64,000 nucleotides of DNA from Actinernus sp. WN-2022 (taxonomy: Eukaryota; Cnidaria; Anthozoa; Actiniaria; Actinernidae). Shown here one piece after another: positions 10,178-22,255 of this stretch (position 1 is its first letter; every line of letters starts with the position of its first letter). The notes under the pieces were generated by a model. That model was not told the origin of the DNA. It ran no database searches and saw nothing but the letters and a program-made list of their open reading frames with translations. The translations under genes and the position numbers were made by a program. The DNA lies in contig JAOWCC010000577.1 of the NCBI GenBank assembly GCA_030867875.1, positions 71,419,012 through 71,483,011 of the forward strand, written 5' to 3'.

Positions 10178-10215
10178 TTGGGGTTGGGGGTTAAAAAAAG
10201 GTTATAGATCTGGGT

Positions 10216-11179
10216 GTGATATATTACGATCGAAGGGGTTATTGGAAAGGGATGGCCGCAATTGACAAGCTCGCTGATGCTGCTAAGGTCTCTGAGGACG
10301 TCGCCCGGGCTTGGCTCGAAAAGCAGGCCCTATGGCAAATATACCTGCCTCCGCCTCGGCGTGTCCCAAGACCTCATTGGACTGTATCGAAACCTAATGA
10401 GGTTCACCAAGCTGATTTGATCTTTTTACCTCACGACCGGCCTGGGCGTGGACGTAAGCTCTATAAGTATGCTCTAGTGATAATCGATGTGGCTTCTAGA
10501 TATAAAGAGGCTGAGCCTTTGGCATCGAAAGATAGTGGTGAAGTGGCTGCAGCTTTTGAGCGAATCTACAAGCGTAGTCCACTAGAATGACCAAAAATGT
10601 TACAAGTCGATCCTGGTAGAGAATTTATGGGGCATATGTCACTACATGGCACTAAAGTCCAACGAGGTGAGGCTGGTAACCAAAGAGCACAAAGCTTTGT
10701 AGAGCGAGCAAATAGAACACTAGCTGAGAGGTTGTTTGAATATCAATATGCACAGGAGATGGTGTTTGCTTCAGAAGGATCAGATGCGCGTAGTAGAGAA
10801 TGGCTGTTGCGTCTTCCAGAGGTTATCAAAGCTATGAACAGCGAGGTGACTCGACTTACGGGAAAAGAGCCTTCGAATGCAGTGTTGGCACAGCAAGTAA
10901 ACTTAAAAACTCCTTCATATTCGCGACCTGTTGGCTTGGAAGAAAAGCGCCAACAGGTCGCTTGAGTTGGAAGGGGGTGAAAGACGTAGAGCCACTGATC
11001 CTGTGTGGAGTTTGGAGACATATGGTATTTCGCGAAGTGTAGTATCTTCGGGACAGCCTGTGCTGTACTATTTGGGAAAAGATGCACCTAAGCGAGGGTT
11101 TGTGCGTGAAGAGTTACAAGTGGTACCCAGGGTTACAGAACTGCCACCAAAGGGGATCCTAGTCGTACCCAGACGCTAG
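10216..11179 (+). pseudogene. Polinton integrase (long-type, with N-terminal domain), broken
   Basis: A DDE integrase. The N-terminal part has YDRRGYWKG and the WLEKQALWQIYLP segment; the catalytic core shows HQADL and LQVDPGREFMG, the latter holding the second Asp. ERANRTLAERL carries the Glu. The C-terminal tail (ATDPVWSLE, KRGFVREEL) is in another frame. Damage: a TGA at 10588-10590 replaces a codon in the core without changing frame, and a frameshift lies near 10950-10965. No good ATG is seen; the first usable codon is GTG at 10216. This lineage differs from the chromodomain integrase of element 2. Confidence 0.8.
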
Positions 11180-12921
11180 ACAGTACTCTATAGGCTCGGT
11201 GTGGATACCATCTGGCAGAACGCATCTTTTGTCGTAGTAGGCAGAAAGTTTCTGCTGTTCATAAGTTGCCATACCTTCTGGCAGCAGACGGAAGCCGCGG
11301 TTTTCTGCTATGTCGATACTACACTGGAGTGCTGCTTTGAAACGATCCCACGAAACATCGTTGTGCCGCCTAGACATACCTTTGGTGGAATATTTCCTGC
11401 TGGCACCTACATCGACGTAGTAGGCTTTCGAGCATAGGGCAATGGCGCGCTGCCCTTCGAATTCGAGTTTGAAGAGACCTTGTGTACTTATCCCAAGCTA
11501 GCCAATCTTTTCTGTGGGCTGCGAAATCCTTGTGCAATCCTGGTCGTACCACTTCGTCGATGCTGTTTCCAGAGATGGCAATGCACGCGCTGTCCGTATC
11601 CATCTGTATGTATTCGAAATCCTAGCGATCTATGTACTTGTCTAGGAAGTCATAGTAGAACTCGAGCATGCGAAGTTTGGCAAGCTGGTACACAGCTATA
11701 CCTACTTGGAAAGGGCGTTTGATTCGGATCTGGTTCTTTCGACTCTCTAGTTCGTATGCCTCACCAACTTCCTCTAAGTCTGAAAACCAAACACTACGCA
11801 ACGCTTTGTCCACAACCTTCTCTTCTTTGGTATAGGTGACATTTGTTTGTCGCCCCAAATCTTCGATCATCTTTCCGTAGGCGCTATTGCCGAGTAGCTT
11901 GAACACATCTGCCAGCAATGCTTTACTTTTGTCTACATCTCCTGTCCTTCGCGCTTCGGTGACTTGGTCCGCAAACCATTCGAAGATTTTCTTAGGTTCG
12001 TAGTCTATCGTGCGGTAGACAGCAGTGATGACTGCTCTGTGGTCTAGATACCAAAGTAGAAGGGAAGCATAGAGCAGCAACCTTTTTCCAGAGAGACTCC
12101 CAACTAGCTTCTTTTCATCGCCGCGCTTTCTACCCGTCTTCTCAAGGTAGGCCAACATTTGTGGAGGAATTGCTTCCTTGGAGATTTTCTTGTTGTAGAA
12201 GAAGGGAGGCATCTCCTCGCATTTCTTCAACAATGCTTTTGGTATCTCGATGTCTACCTCCGCATATCGAAACCACGTTCCATTACGCAGACATTCGGTA
12301 AGCCCTTCGGAGGATGGACCTGGCTCTTCATAGTGTACAACCTTTTCTTTTCCACAAGGCATTTCAAGGGCCATAGTAGAAAGGTATAGAGCGTTGGCGT
12401 CGTATCCAAGAATCTTGCGACAAATTTTGGTTCCACCCTGATGACTGCGAATCTTAGTTACTCCTGCTTCATGACGTCTGGTGAACACTATGCTTGGCCC
12501 TCCCACAACAGCACTTTTCAGCATATGATAAGCCTCCTCACCTGGGGCATACAACTCAGCTCCACGTTCTACACTACCTCGAAGAAGAAATTGTAGTGAG
12601 ACTCCTGGAATGGATACCGCATCTTTTTGCATGTCTACACCCTTATCATGGTAGACATTACGCATCTTCTCGAGAGCCTCTAGAAAGGGAACCACATCCA
12701 AGTTGTTGTAGTATCGTAGCCAGTCTGCAAAGATCTTCATTCCTTTATCACGGAAGGTGCGCTTACAATCATCGAACTCTGCCTTAGATAGGTGGCACCT
12801 TTTCAACTTAGATCCCCATTCTTGATAGGCTGGCAAGCCGATGTGGTCCAACTTGTCTGGAGAATCAAACCACTCATATGGGAAGAAACTCTTCTGCAGC
12901 TCGCATCCATATGCGGTGATC

Positions 12922-13010
12922 CAACGTCCCAATACTTTCCAACGTCCCAATACTTTTCCAACGTCCCAATACTTTTCCAACGTCCCAATACTTTTCCAAC
13001 GTCCCAATAC
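12922..13010. repeat. About five copies of a 19-20 bp tandem repeat in the polymerase gene
   Basis: Units of the form CGTCCCAATACTTTTCCAA follow each other with small length changes. They sit exactly at the left edge of the retrotransposon fragment that interrupts the polymerase, so they probably arose with or after that insertion. Confidence 0.8.
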
Positions 13011-13470
13011 TAACTATAATTTACGCAATAATGACTACATTTTACCTAGATTTAACACTGTAACTTTTGGTAAACACTCACTCAGATATATGGGACCCAA
13101 AATATGGGCCACTGTACCTAGACACATTAGGGAGTTATCTACTTTATCTGCTTTTAAGAATAACATACGTAGAGTGGACCTTGCCTCAAGGCTTACAGAC
13201 AGCAAATGTGCCACCTGTATTCTATGTAATACTTAAGTGTTCCTACTTAATTTGTATCTATTGTAAATAATTTTATATGATTCGTATAATATATATATAT
13301 ATATATTTTTTACTTATACTATTGTAAATAGCCAACATAGATTTTAGACCGGTAGTTTATAGTTATTAGTATTATATTTATTTATTGAATAGTGTCCCCA
13401 TTTAGTGGTTGTTAAACTGCTATTTTAGCTAGACACTTAAATAAAGGTTATTATTATTATTATTATTACC
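13011..13470 (+). mobile_element. L2/CR1-type retrotransposon 3' fragment inside the polymerase gene
   Basis: The first about 230 bases encode the conserved end of a reverse-transcriptase ORF (GKHSLRYMGPKIWATVP, then an LSAFK segment). The rest is AT-rich 3' UTR ending in AATAAAGG and an (ATT)n tail at 13448-13469. It is strongly 5'-truncated and in opposite orientation to the polymerase. Confidence 0.75.
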
Positions 13471-15607
13471 GGGGGAAAGATAATGCATCACGTCGAGGAA
13501 ACGGAATTCAGGAGTCAAGAGAAACATGGTGGAGTTAGCCTTCTTTGCTACCCGGGCCTTCTTGCAGGTGTCAGCAATAGTTTCTACGAAGTAGTTTCTG
13601 ATCAAATTCAAATCATATCGACCGGAGTTGAATCCTAGTACAGGAACGTGGTTGGTCCATTCGTCGATCTTTGTTTGTTGTTCTTTTGATAGGGTGTCGA
13701 AAGAGAATTCGGGTGTCCTGGGACAGAACTGTTCTGCAACGACTTCTCGTATTACCTTTGCTCTTTGCTGAAGTTCTTCGACAAAGGCGGCTATGAGTTC
13801 CTTTGGATCGACTCGACAGAGGAAAGTTGGTGTGCGGTTGTATGTGTCGGCAATTGATACTGATATGGGCACGTGTACGTTTTCGATGGTCAGGCGGGCT
13901 GTTGGTTGGCGACCCTTTGTTCTATCGAGGTAGGCTTCGAAGTCGTATACTATGGCATGTGGATAGGCAGTTTGTATTGGAGTTGGAATCGGTTCGTTAG
14001 TCTTCTTTGTGGAGCAGCCACAGGCCTCCACTACTGTATAGCCCGCCTTGCGTAGATTTGCTGTTCTTTTGCATGTTTTACTATATAGGGCTCTACCTCT
14101 AGGGAAGCATTTTGGGCAGCCATGGTAGTAGCACCCATGAAATTGGAAGATGGTTTTGGAAAGAGGTTCGTAGCCGTCAACAAGAGCTCCCTCGATCCAA
14201 CGTTCTCCACCATGTCCACAAGCTGCGTGATGGATATGCTTCTGGAGTCTTTCAGATTCGCGTTTCAACCAGCGTAGAGCGGCTTTGCTAGCTTTGTTAG
14301 AGTTGCTCTCTGGCCAGAATGCTTTTTCGTATGCTGACAGAGGAACTTTAATTGCTTCTCCATGGCAAACGATCTTTGTTTCACCACGACTACAACGATC
14401 TGCATGGCGTTGGAGGTCTGAGGTTTTTCTGAACCGTTGCTTACAATCGTTACATACGTAGATGTGGCCGAGCTTGATAGTGTTCTTGATATAGAAGGCG
14501 TGCCCCTCGTATAGACCTATTATCATTACGTGGTTGTAGTGAGCAGCATGCCGTGTCAGATGCCAAGTGATATCTTCCGTAGGTTCCGTAGGTTCCGACC
14601 CGAATGCCTATTCCGAAGTGTAACTCAACCTTATCCAGCTGGTCTAAACAAGTTTTTTGGGCGTCTGTTGTAGGTGCTACCAGGTGGTAGAAATCCTGGG
14701 CGAGTTTTCGAGCTGCGGTGTTTCACTTGTCTACGCGCGCCCCTTTATAAACGGCAAGGCAGCGCCAAAGACATAGGTTGTCGCCATATTTGTCGAGGGC
14801 GTACATTCCCTTTTTCTGGCGAAGCCATTGTGGTAGGGGGCCTGTTCCCAACAAGGGCTGCCGATCGAGTACGACTTTGAGATCCACGTAGATCCAACGA
14901 ACGAATGCCCATTGGGTGTTGGGGCGATCAATGTTGTCGGGATTCAAACGAGCTATCTCCTTATTGGCAACCCACTCCTCTGCATCGCCTAGGACATTCA
15001 CCCATGGAGAACCTGGGACTGTCTTGGAAAAGAGCATCACACGCCCATCGTTAACATTGCGAATGCGATAGGAGTAGCCATACCGTAGGTAGAAGCTAGT
15101 TTCTACATTTGCAGTCCTAGGCGTCAAATCTACTGCCACACCTCGAAAGAAGCGCCATTGGATTGTGCGCCTGCCTTTCTCCTCTCCCTCAAGCATGCCA
15201 TCTCTCTCATTGAGAATAGTGGGTGCCTCTCGAGCTAGACTCCGTTCCAATGGTTCACTACGAGGCTTTTGATGGAACCGCCGGATAGCTCGTCGCATAT
15301 GAGGCAAACGGCTTCGGGGGTTTGCTGTAGCACGTTCTTCGACAGCTTTTGCCCTTAGGCTTGGATCAACCTCCTCATCCAACTGTTTGGTTTCACGCGC
15401 ACGTTGGGCACGCGTGTGTGGATTGTCAGGATCACCACGAAGAGCTGGGAACCTACCTGTTTGGTGGTTAGCTCGTTTGATTCTCTTCTGCCGTTCGGTG
15501 GCACGAACCTCAGATATTGTCTGTCCAAGCCTGGCTTTGTTGAGCTTTCCAAAACCTGGAATGCCAAACCGCTTTGCTTGCCTACGTAATTCTCTTAGGG
15601 TAACCAT

Positions 15608-15879
15608 CTTCTTTGGTTATACCTATACCTAGCGTATCTCTAATTGAATGTTAAGGTCGGTAATAATTCAGCAAGAATGCTTTCGCATATACCTATATAT
15701 ATATCGTTTCTTAATTGGCTGTACTACAAGTTATCATCTCAGTCATCATGTGATATATACCTTATACCTCGCGTATCTCTAATTGGAATGTTAGTCGTTA
15801 GAATCCTAATCTCAGTCATCGTGTGATATATACCTTATGATAGCGTATCTCTAATAGGAATGTGAGTTGTTAGAATCCT
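15608..15879. repeat. Inner part of right terminal region of element 1 with 67-70 bp repeats
   Basis: Three related units share AGCGTATCTCTAATTGGAAT (about 15632, 15770, 15842), with GTTAGAATCCTA and TCAGTCATCRTGTGATATAT also repeated. No coding frame. It lies between the polymerase start and the terminal palindrome, so it is the inner part of the terminal repeat. Confidence 0.7.
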
Positions 15880-16162
15880 AGTAGTAAAGCCGGTCGTCAA
15901 AATGATACCCGTTATCCAGCTATCTACAAACGTTCGATGGCCCCCGACCTCAATATCTTTGCTGAAATTTTGACCGCAATAGTTTTGTTCACGGTACCAA
16001 TTTTCGTCATGTATGGAATTTCTAGAGATAGAAAGTTGAGATTTTGTACAAAAGAACACCTTTTGTGGTCAAATTTTCAACAAAAGAATCTTTGGGAGGG
16101 GGTCATCGAACGTTTGTAGATAGCTGGATAGCGGGTATCATTTTGACGCCGACTATACTACT
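15880..16162. repeat. Terminal palindrome (hairpin end) of element 1
   Basis: The left arm starts AGTAGTAAAGCCGGTCGTCA at 15880. Read from 16162 backwards on the other strand the sequence is AGTAGTATAGTCGGCGTCA and then the same 40 further bases with few mismatches (TATCTACAAACGTTCGATG is in both arms). Weaker pairing continues to a centre near 16020. The outer end has the same AGTAGTATAG as element 2. In single-stranded form it would be a 283-base hairpin. Confidence 0.85.
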
Positions 16163-17911
16163 CAGTGGACCGGTTGATTAAACAATAATTATATAATATT
16201 TCACCAGTTAAGTACACATTTTAACTATATAATGTTTGAATAAAGTGTGAATGCTACATAGATGGTATGGCCCATTAATAACTAACATTCAAATGGAGGG
16301 AGAAGACAAGTGGCAAAAGTATGCTAGAACATTGATACAGGTTGATCTCATCTCAGAAGGAGTCATCTTGAGTTTCGCTACATAATCAGGGTCCAATAAC
16401 TGTCCAGGCAGACTTTCCAACCTGCATCATGTGTCTATGTGGCAGACTTGTCAGAAAGGGTGTTCCATCACCTGGACAATCTAGAAAGGCAAGGAATTTT
16501 ATTAATAATTAAACTCCTAGTGAGGTAACATGTACAGTAAATAAATTATTGACTGATCTTCCCTAACTTACACACAAATTCAAGTATAACCTGGAAAACT
16601 AGCTGTTATGTGAACTTCAATTTGCAGACTATGATTCAATCTATGTTAATATTATGTTATATTGGATCCAATACAACAAGGCAGTTTATTCCATAAAGTA
16701 CCTACATGCAAAGTGCTCTAGCTGAAGGTAATACTTGAAATATGACTAACCATACAATGTAGATGAATACAAAGTGAATGGTTTTTCATCACATAGGAAA
16801 AATGCAATCACGATAGTAACATATATATATATGCAGGGTAACAAACTGTTGTAGACACCTTTTTTAAGCAATGAACACAAAAGGTTCACTACAAAATTAA
16901 TATCATTCACGGAAACAGGAAAACATGAAATAACCGACATAGGCATTTATGCATTTTCATGTTGGATTATCCATTCACTTGTAAAAATCTGATAAACTAG
17001 ACGGTAAATAGGCATAACACGTTGTCGTTGAATACTCTCAGTTTCAGTTTTCTTTATTTTACACTATTCATTTAATTATAATACAGTCGGTTCAAGTATC
17101 ATTAAATAATAGTGATAACTAGTTACTTTAAACATCACAATGTAGATGAAGGTGCATGTGCAGTGGTTATATAAAGGCGCTAAAGCTTTCGAGTTAACTA
17201 CCGAGTTAACTTTCGAGTTGGCACTCTGAACGAACCACACGGCACGAGCACACTTTATACCCTTCAAGTTATCATATCGATATTTCATTCACGTAGCAGC
17301 ATATATATAAAACGATTTTAATACTCACCTCATATAAAAGCTCCCATGGTCACTGGATAAACGCGTTCCTGCATTTTTCGCTCATTTTTCGGTCCTTCCT
17401 GTCGTATGGCGGACGGCCATGTAAGTCACCGCAAGTCCTACTTTTATGCTCAAAAACCTCTACTCCCAAAGAAAGTCCATCAAAAGTAGACCACAGAAGT
17501 TGAAACAATAGAACGTGTAGAATTGGGAAGCTCCATTCGATTACCTTGGAAAAATCAAGGAAATGTGCTATCGTCCATCGAAAATTGAGTTCGATTATTT
17601 CTGTAATTCCGCCGTAATTTGAAGCTCCATATTCAGACTAATATCAGCATTGGATGCTCGTGCTTTGAATACCATAAATCCATCTCATCTTCACGTTAGG
17701 AACCCTCTTTCTATCAATTTCAAGTAGTTCCGCGGGATCTGCACTTATAACGCCATTGTTCTCACAACAACACAGAGCTTCCTTTCGGTTTCTGCTCGGA
17801 TTTTTTTCCCCGATCGAAGCTATCACGTGTCAGTTTCGGGCTCGCGCCGCGCACGCGCAGATTGAGTTAGCATCCGGAACGTTAGAACTCATCAAGCATC
17901 AAGACGTCGTT
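16163..17911. other. Host DNA without recognised gene
   Basis: AT-rich unique-looking sequence. Short frames show no recognised domain. The six bases after the Polinton end are CAGTGG. The 9 bases 17903-17911 (GACGTCGTT) are the left target duplication of the next transposon. Confidence 0.6.
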
Positions 17912-18911
17912 CAATCTCGTACCCAGATCCCATTTGTTTCTTACTGCGCATGCTCGACGAAAAAATAGGGCTCTGGAAGAATCCGATCCGGAAGTCTGCG
18001 AATCATGGACTTCCGGCGACTCTGCGCATGCTTATCATTACGTCACCTTCTTCGGGTTCGGCCTCAGGCCTATGTTTTGGTTTGGATTTGGAAGTTCGCC
18101 CGGTATTTTGATAGTGATCTTTTTGCTTACTAGCGTCAGGGCAAGCCTTAGGGAGTCTCTTTCATCTTTTACCGTTTTTTGTTTGGATTTTAAGGCTTTA
18201 TTTTCATGCATCAGGCTCGTGTTTCTTTAATATCGTACGGGGATTCATGATCAGACATCACAAATTCCAGTACACAAGATCGAGGATTCATGTGGATCGA
18301 AAACTCGCTGAAATCGCCTTGCCTGAGCCCGATGACCACCCAAACAGCAACTGAATACACCGTAGAAGGAAGTCAAAGCATTTTTACTTACGAGTCTCGT
18401 ATTTTAGCTCCTCGAAGGCTGGAGTTCGTTGCATTCCCATACAAACGCTTATATTTAAGCGATCAGCGCCTGTTCACAAGTTTATGAGATCGGAAAATGC
18501 CACTTCTGCCTATAGAACACTTACGAACATTGTTGTTAATATGGGAATGTGTAGTATTACCTATCTGTTACGGTAAATCCAGTTGGATTCTGAGAATTCA
18601 TGTACTATGTGCGATGTGTGTTGACCGTGAAGTGATTTGAACTCCCGATAGATGCAAACCAATATCTAAGAATCCTGAAGATTTTTAGCGGCATCCATTT
18701 AGGTATTATAAAAATCCAACGGTTTTTATCGTTTAGATTTCCCCCAATTTCCAATGTCTTTGTCCAACCCCCAAAAGGCTGTTTGACTTCCGGTGAAATT
18801 GTATTGTTCAGAACAGCCAATCAGAATACACAAAAATCGGATTCTTCCAGAGCCCTATTTTTTCGTCGAGCATGCGCAGTAAGAAACAAATGGGATCTGG
18901 GTACGAGATTG
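17912..18911. mobile_element. 1000-bp non-autonomous DNA transposon, 9-bp target duplication
   Basis: Terminal inverted repeats of about 75-80 bases begin CAATCTCGTACCCAGATCCC at 17912 and end with the complement at 18911. They are almost identical except for a short end difference. GACGTCGTT is present on both sides (17903-17911 and 18912-18920). A 9-bp duplication fits the MULE superfamily. The inside has only short unconvincing frames, so it depends on a transposase elsewhere. Confidence 0.88.
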
Positions 18912-18920
18912 GACGTCGTT

Positions 18921-19722
18921 TGGACCCTAAGTGGCTATTTATAGGCTGGTATTCTTGGAGGAAAACGAAACACTAAAACAGTTTGAAGATGATAGACCGG
19001 TAAGCTCACACAGTACATCGATTTTAAAGTAATTGACTAATTCCTAATTTACGTACAGCTAAGATATGTTGATCAGTAGGTCCCTTAATAATCTTAATAA
19101 TACTCCCGAAAAGTAAATGAGTATTTCATGGACGAACTAACTATGCAAAAAACAATGTACATATACATGTGGCCCAACTGCTGTGTTTGCTCTCTCACCT
19201 TGTTTGATGAGCAGAGTGAAAACCGTGAAGTCTCATATTATTTGCAACTTAAATACACATCGGCGACTCGAATTAACCCTCTAGTTACAAGCTTAGGAGT
19301 TGTGTTTGAGTATATTTCTAAGTTAACAAGGAGGTTCTAACTTATAACTATAAGCGAGTAAATAATATAAAGAACAAGAGGCTGTACCAGCCTTTACTCG
19401 GGCCATATGGAATTTCAACAAGGAGTAGTTGGTATTCTTTGCAGGTTCGTTTAAACAAGTATTTTACACTTGCAATTGTTTTAGCCTTTGGGAGAATAAT
19501 AAATTATTTTGAATTAGTTTTACAAGAGTTACATATATAAATTCTTTTTAAGAAGAATTGTGATTCTGTCTCCAGAGAAGCCATATGATAAAAAAATGAT
19601 ATTAGTTATGTAAAAATAATCCTATTTTAGAGTGCCTGGGATGATAACTGCCATGGAAAACAGAAAGCAAATTGCAGCCAGATTTATAACAGTAGCTACA
19701 TATGTTTGAGACAATATACATG
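18921..19722. other. Host DNA, no recognised gene
   Basis: A TATA-like stretch (18937), an ATG at about 18987 and a GGTAAGC splice-donor-like site follow within 60 bases. This could be a first exon but nothing downstream supports it. The rest is AT-rich without recognised features. Confidence 0.4.
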
Positions 19723-19784
19723 TAGCCTGTGTCGCATCCGAACTGAACCCTGGTTAAGGTTCAGTTCGGATGTGACGCAGGCTA
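19723..19784. repeat. 62-bp near-perfect palindrome with TAGCCTG...CAGGCTA ends
   Basis: Arms of 26 bases (19724-19749 and 19758-19783) with two mismatches surround an 8-base loop. The ends TAGCCTG/CAGGCTA are the same as those of the longer elements at 25094-25259 and 54108-55257. Confidence 0.8.
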
Positions 19785-19859
19785 TAATGTAGCAACACGA
19801 GACCAGTTATAATATAGTGAACACGAATGGTTAATTCTGTCCTGCTCTGCTGACAACTC

Positions 19860-20310
19860 TTTATCAAACAAGTTTGATTTCACATGGTTTCGCATGGTTT
19901 TCAGGGAAGAATAAGCGAATCCTTGCTGACGTCATTGTTTACATTTTTGCCTCATTAGCATAAATTAAACTTCAAGCTACAAACAAACAGAGTACATCAG
20001 TTGAAAGAGAATTTTAAACTTAGTAATCACCAAAAATGTAAGATTGATATGTACAATATTTATGGTGAAATTGACTTTTCAAAACTGTAAAATGGGCTGG
20101 GGGCAAAAGTTGCTGACAGCCATACATTCTTTGTAAATTTTGCTATTTTTAAATACTTTTCCTCAAAATAAATTTATTTTATCATTCTAAAATTTTCGGT
20201 GATTATCAAGTGTGTCAATCTCTTTTGATTTATGGACTCTGTTTGTTTATATGTACGTCGCTTGAAGTTTGATGTATGCTAATAAGGAAAAAACGTAAAC
20301 AAGGATTTGC
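19860..20310. repeat. Imperfect inverted repeat, probable MITE
   Basis: The segment around 19930-20000 (GTTTAC, CATTAGCATA, ACTTCAAGC, ACAAACAGAGT) recurs inverted around 20230-20300 (ACTCTGTTTGT, GCTTGAAGT, TATGCTAAT, GTAAAC). Arms are diverged; ends and target duplication were not resolved. Confidence 0.5.
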
Positions 20311-20899
20311 CTATACAAGAGGCCAAGTAAAACCTCAACAACAAGTCTTTAAAATAACACATGCAATATTCCTTTGAACTTCCTTCCAGTAATTTAGCAT
20401 TCAGTTTTGCACTGTATCAGTAGCTTTGCATATTTACTGGCAGCTACTACACCAGGGGTCAACCCCCAGGTACCCTGGGGATTTGCACAAATACCCAATC
20501 AAACTCGTTGTATCATATCCTCTGGTATGGGGCACAGCAATTAGTCAAAATTCATACAAGGTTCCTGATCTATGAACCAAAGTGAGCTTTTCCCCCTCAC
20601 CGATGGGCAACAAACAATTAATTCTGACAGGTTCCCATGGATCCACCCCTGGGGGCCGAAGCTGCTAATACATGTATTATTTACCCATCCATATACTACA
20701 ACAACAAAAGAATTTAAGGCAGCGGTCATGATTATGTATGTATATAATCTACTAGATTTAGCCTGTAAAATGTACATATTGGCAACAAGGGAACTAGTAC
20801 TACTACTACTAACAGAGGAGAATGTCAATGTATTTAGCATCATGGTATTACTAACTGGGGACAAACTCATTTATTCTATGTATACAACTATCAGTATAT
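20311..20899. other. Host DNA, no recognised gene
   Basis: Short frames on both strands without known motifs. Confidence 0.4.
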
Positions 20900-21125
20900 C
20901 TACTACACTTGAGGGTGGTCACTACCAGAGATTTGATTGCATTCTCAGTGTCGGCCTACAATTTAACATTCTGATCCAAGAAGACATGAAGGTCTAACCA
21001 TTTGCAGATGTCAGAGCAAAGGCAGTACCAGTTCTCCCACTTATTTAAAGGTCCCACCAGGATTTGAACCACTACCTCCTGCACAACTGACTGACACTTA
21101 ACCACTGAGCTAATACTGGAATGCA
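20900..21125 (-). mobile_element. tRNA-derived SINE
   Basis: On the minus strand a tRNA-like head is visible: box A TAGCTCAGTGG (21102-21112) and box B GGTTCAAATCC (21060-21070), spaced as in a tRNA gene. The body continues to lower coordinates. The boundary near 20900 is approximate. The head has no full cloverleaf, which fits a SINE and not a functional tRNA. Confidence 0.6.
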
Positions 21126-22255
21126 GTTTAAGCAAACTGGAGGCTACCATCTTTCTGTTATACATTGTAGGCCCAAACTTAGTTCAGATAAAATTAATCC
21201 AATTGTAATGAAATTATAAATACATATCTTATAGATGATTAACTTTGAAATTTAGAATAATTATTAGTTCTCAAATAAATTATAGACTGCATGAGTCCAT
21301 TTCAGAAATAAACATGCGATTTCCACTCGGTTTTTGGATTATTGGAGCCATCTGTCTTCACACCAAATAATTAATTGCAGTTGTAGATCTTCCCGCTTGT
21401 TTAGAAGTGGATCCGTATTCCTTAATTTTACCGAAAGAACTGATAAATTGGGCCAATTTCTGGAGCCCATTTTCTAGTCTATTAGAAGCCATTTAAACTT
21501 TAAGAGGAAATAGTAAATATCAACACTGCAACCTGGTATTAAACATGTGTTTACTTACCAAATAAATTTGGACGCGGACGCAATCTCATTCTCACTCTCA
21601 GACTCCTTTCGTATATAAAAACGTGAGCATTTTCCATGCAAACGGCCCGTAAAACTCCTGTCCGCCCTAGAAAAACTGAACATCTTGGTATTTCTGTCCA
21701 AGAAGCCTTTGGTTTCAGCAAAAATGGCCCAAAAACTAGGTGATTTTGCCATAACAAGGCATAAGTCCTTTGTAGCCGCCATCTTGGATTTTTCAGAGAG
21801 AAACCTGTCCCGCGTGTTCATCCCGTGGGGAATCGATTCTGATTGGTTGACGGGCCTGGAAGTCGACACGGCAAATAATAAACGGCTTGCGAATTCTGAC
21901 TCGTGCCTCGGCCGAAGGCCTGGCCCGAGTAATAATACAAAACCATAGACAGTGAGCCTCGTGTCAGCTCTATCCAGAAGTCTTCGCGGGCACCACTACG
22001 CTAATCATGATAATTTCCGGCCCATTACTTCCGGTAAGCTACACAAAGTCACGGACAATGGCCACATGCATATAAACTTCATATACATTTTTCTATAACT
22101 GTTGGGGTCTCAAAGGATCAAGTGAAAATCACTTGCAAATCAAACATTTTAGAACAACAAAATTCAGCATGATCTTTCAATCAGAACCTTTCTATCTCCT
22201 ACATGTATGTAATATGAGTTTAGGGAATGTTGTTGTTTTAAGATGCTTGTTAATT
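21126..22255. other. Host DNA, no recognised gene
   Basis: Contains overlapping frames on both strands at 21551-21948 around a GCCGCCATCTTGG word also present in the 29.3-kb hairpin; no domain recognised. Confidence 0.4.

Larger units (their letters stand above)
11159..15607 (-). pseudogene. Protein-primed DNA polymerase B of element 1, interrupted
   Basis: Convergent to the integrase, overlapping its end by about 20 bases. Pieces in order from the N-terminus: 15607-14723 (SAP-like start, basic linker, YALDKYGDNLCLWRC), 14526-13429 (a C2H2-like finger CNDCKQRF, exonuclease motif VYDFEAY, FNSGRYDLNL), then an insertion at 12922-13470. After it come 13007-11622 (palm motif A GYDANALYL and motif B LLGNSAYGKM), 11603-11370 (catalytic DTDS) and 11377-11159 (AYYDKR end). 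Frameshifts separate most pieces. The enzyme would replicate the linear genome from its ends with a terminal protein. It is a different lineage from the polymerase of element 2. Confidence 0.85.
1..16162 (+). mobile_element. Polinton/Maverick element 1, decayed, left end outside window
   Basis: A run of viral-type genes (packaging ATPase, penton, major capsid protein, adenain-like protease, PLA2 protein, integrase, protein-primed DNA polymerase B) defines a Polinton. The right end is placed at 16162 because the sequence there reads, on the minus strand, AGTAGTATAG followed by a long palindrome, exactly as in the complete element at 30212-46621. The left terminus is not in the window, so no target duplication can be tested; the six bases after the end are CAGTGG. 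The capsid part is clearly richer in G and C than the host and than element 2. Multiple frameshifts, stop codons and two retrotransposon insertions show that it is a dead copy. Confidence 0.88.

Noticed and set aside
12803..13013. Tryptophan/glycine-rich repetitive frames at the right edge of the polymerase fragment
   Set aside because: They are the CGTCCCAATACTTTTCCAA repeat translated and are not part of the polymerase.
1..16162. Bacterial or phage origin of the GC-rich part
   Set aside because: Gene set, PLA2 domain, protease and integrase types are those of metazoan Polintons, and host retrotransposons are inserted in it.
17407..17427. ATG followed after five codons by a splice-donor-like GTAAGT
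   Set aside because: Could be a first exon, but no downstream exon or promoter could be supported.
20572..20997. 141-codon plus-strand frame
   Set aside because: No domain, overlaps the SINE region and a frame on the other strand; composition looks non-coding.
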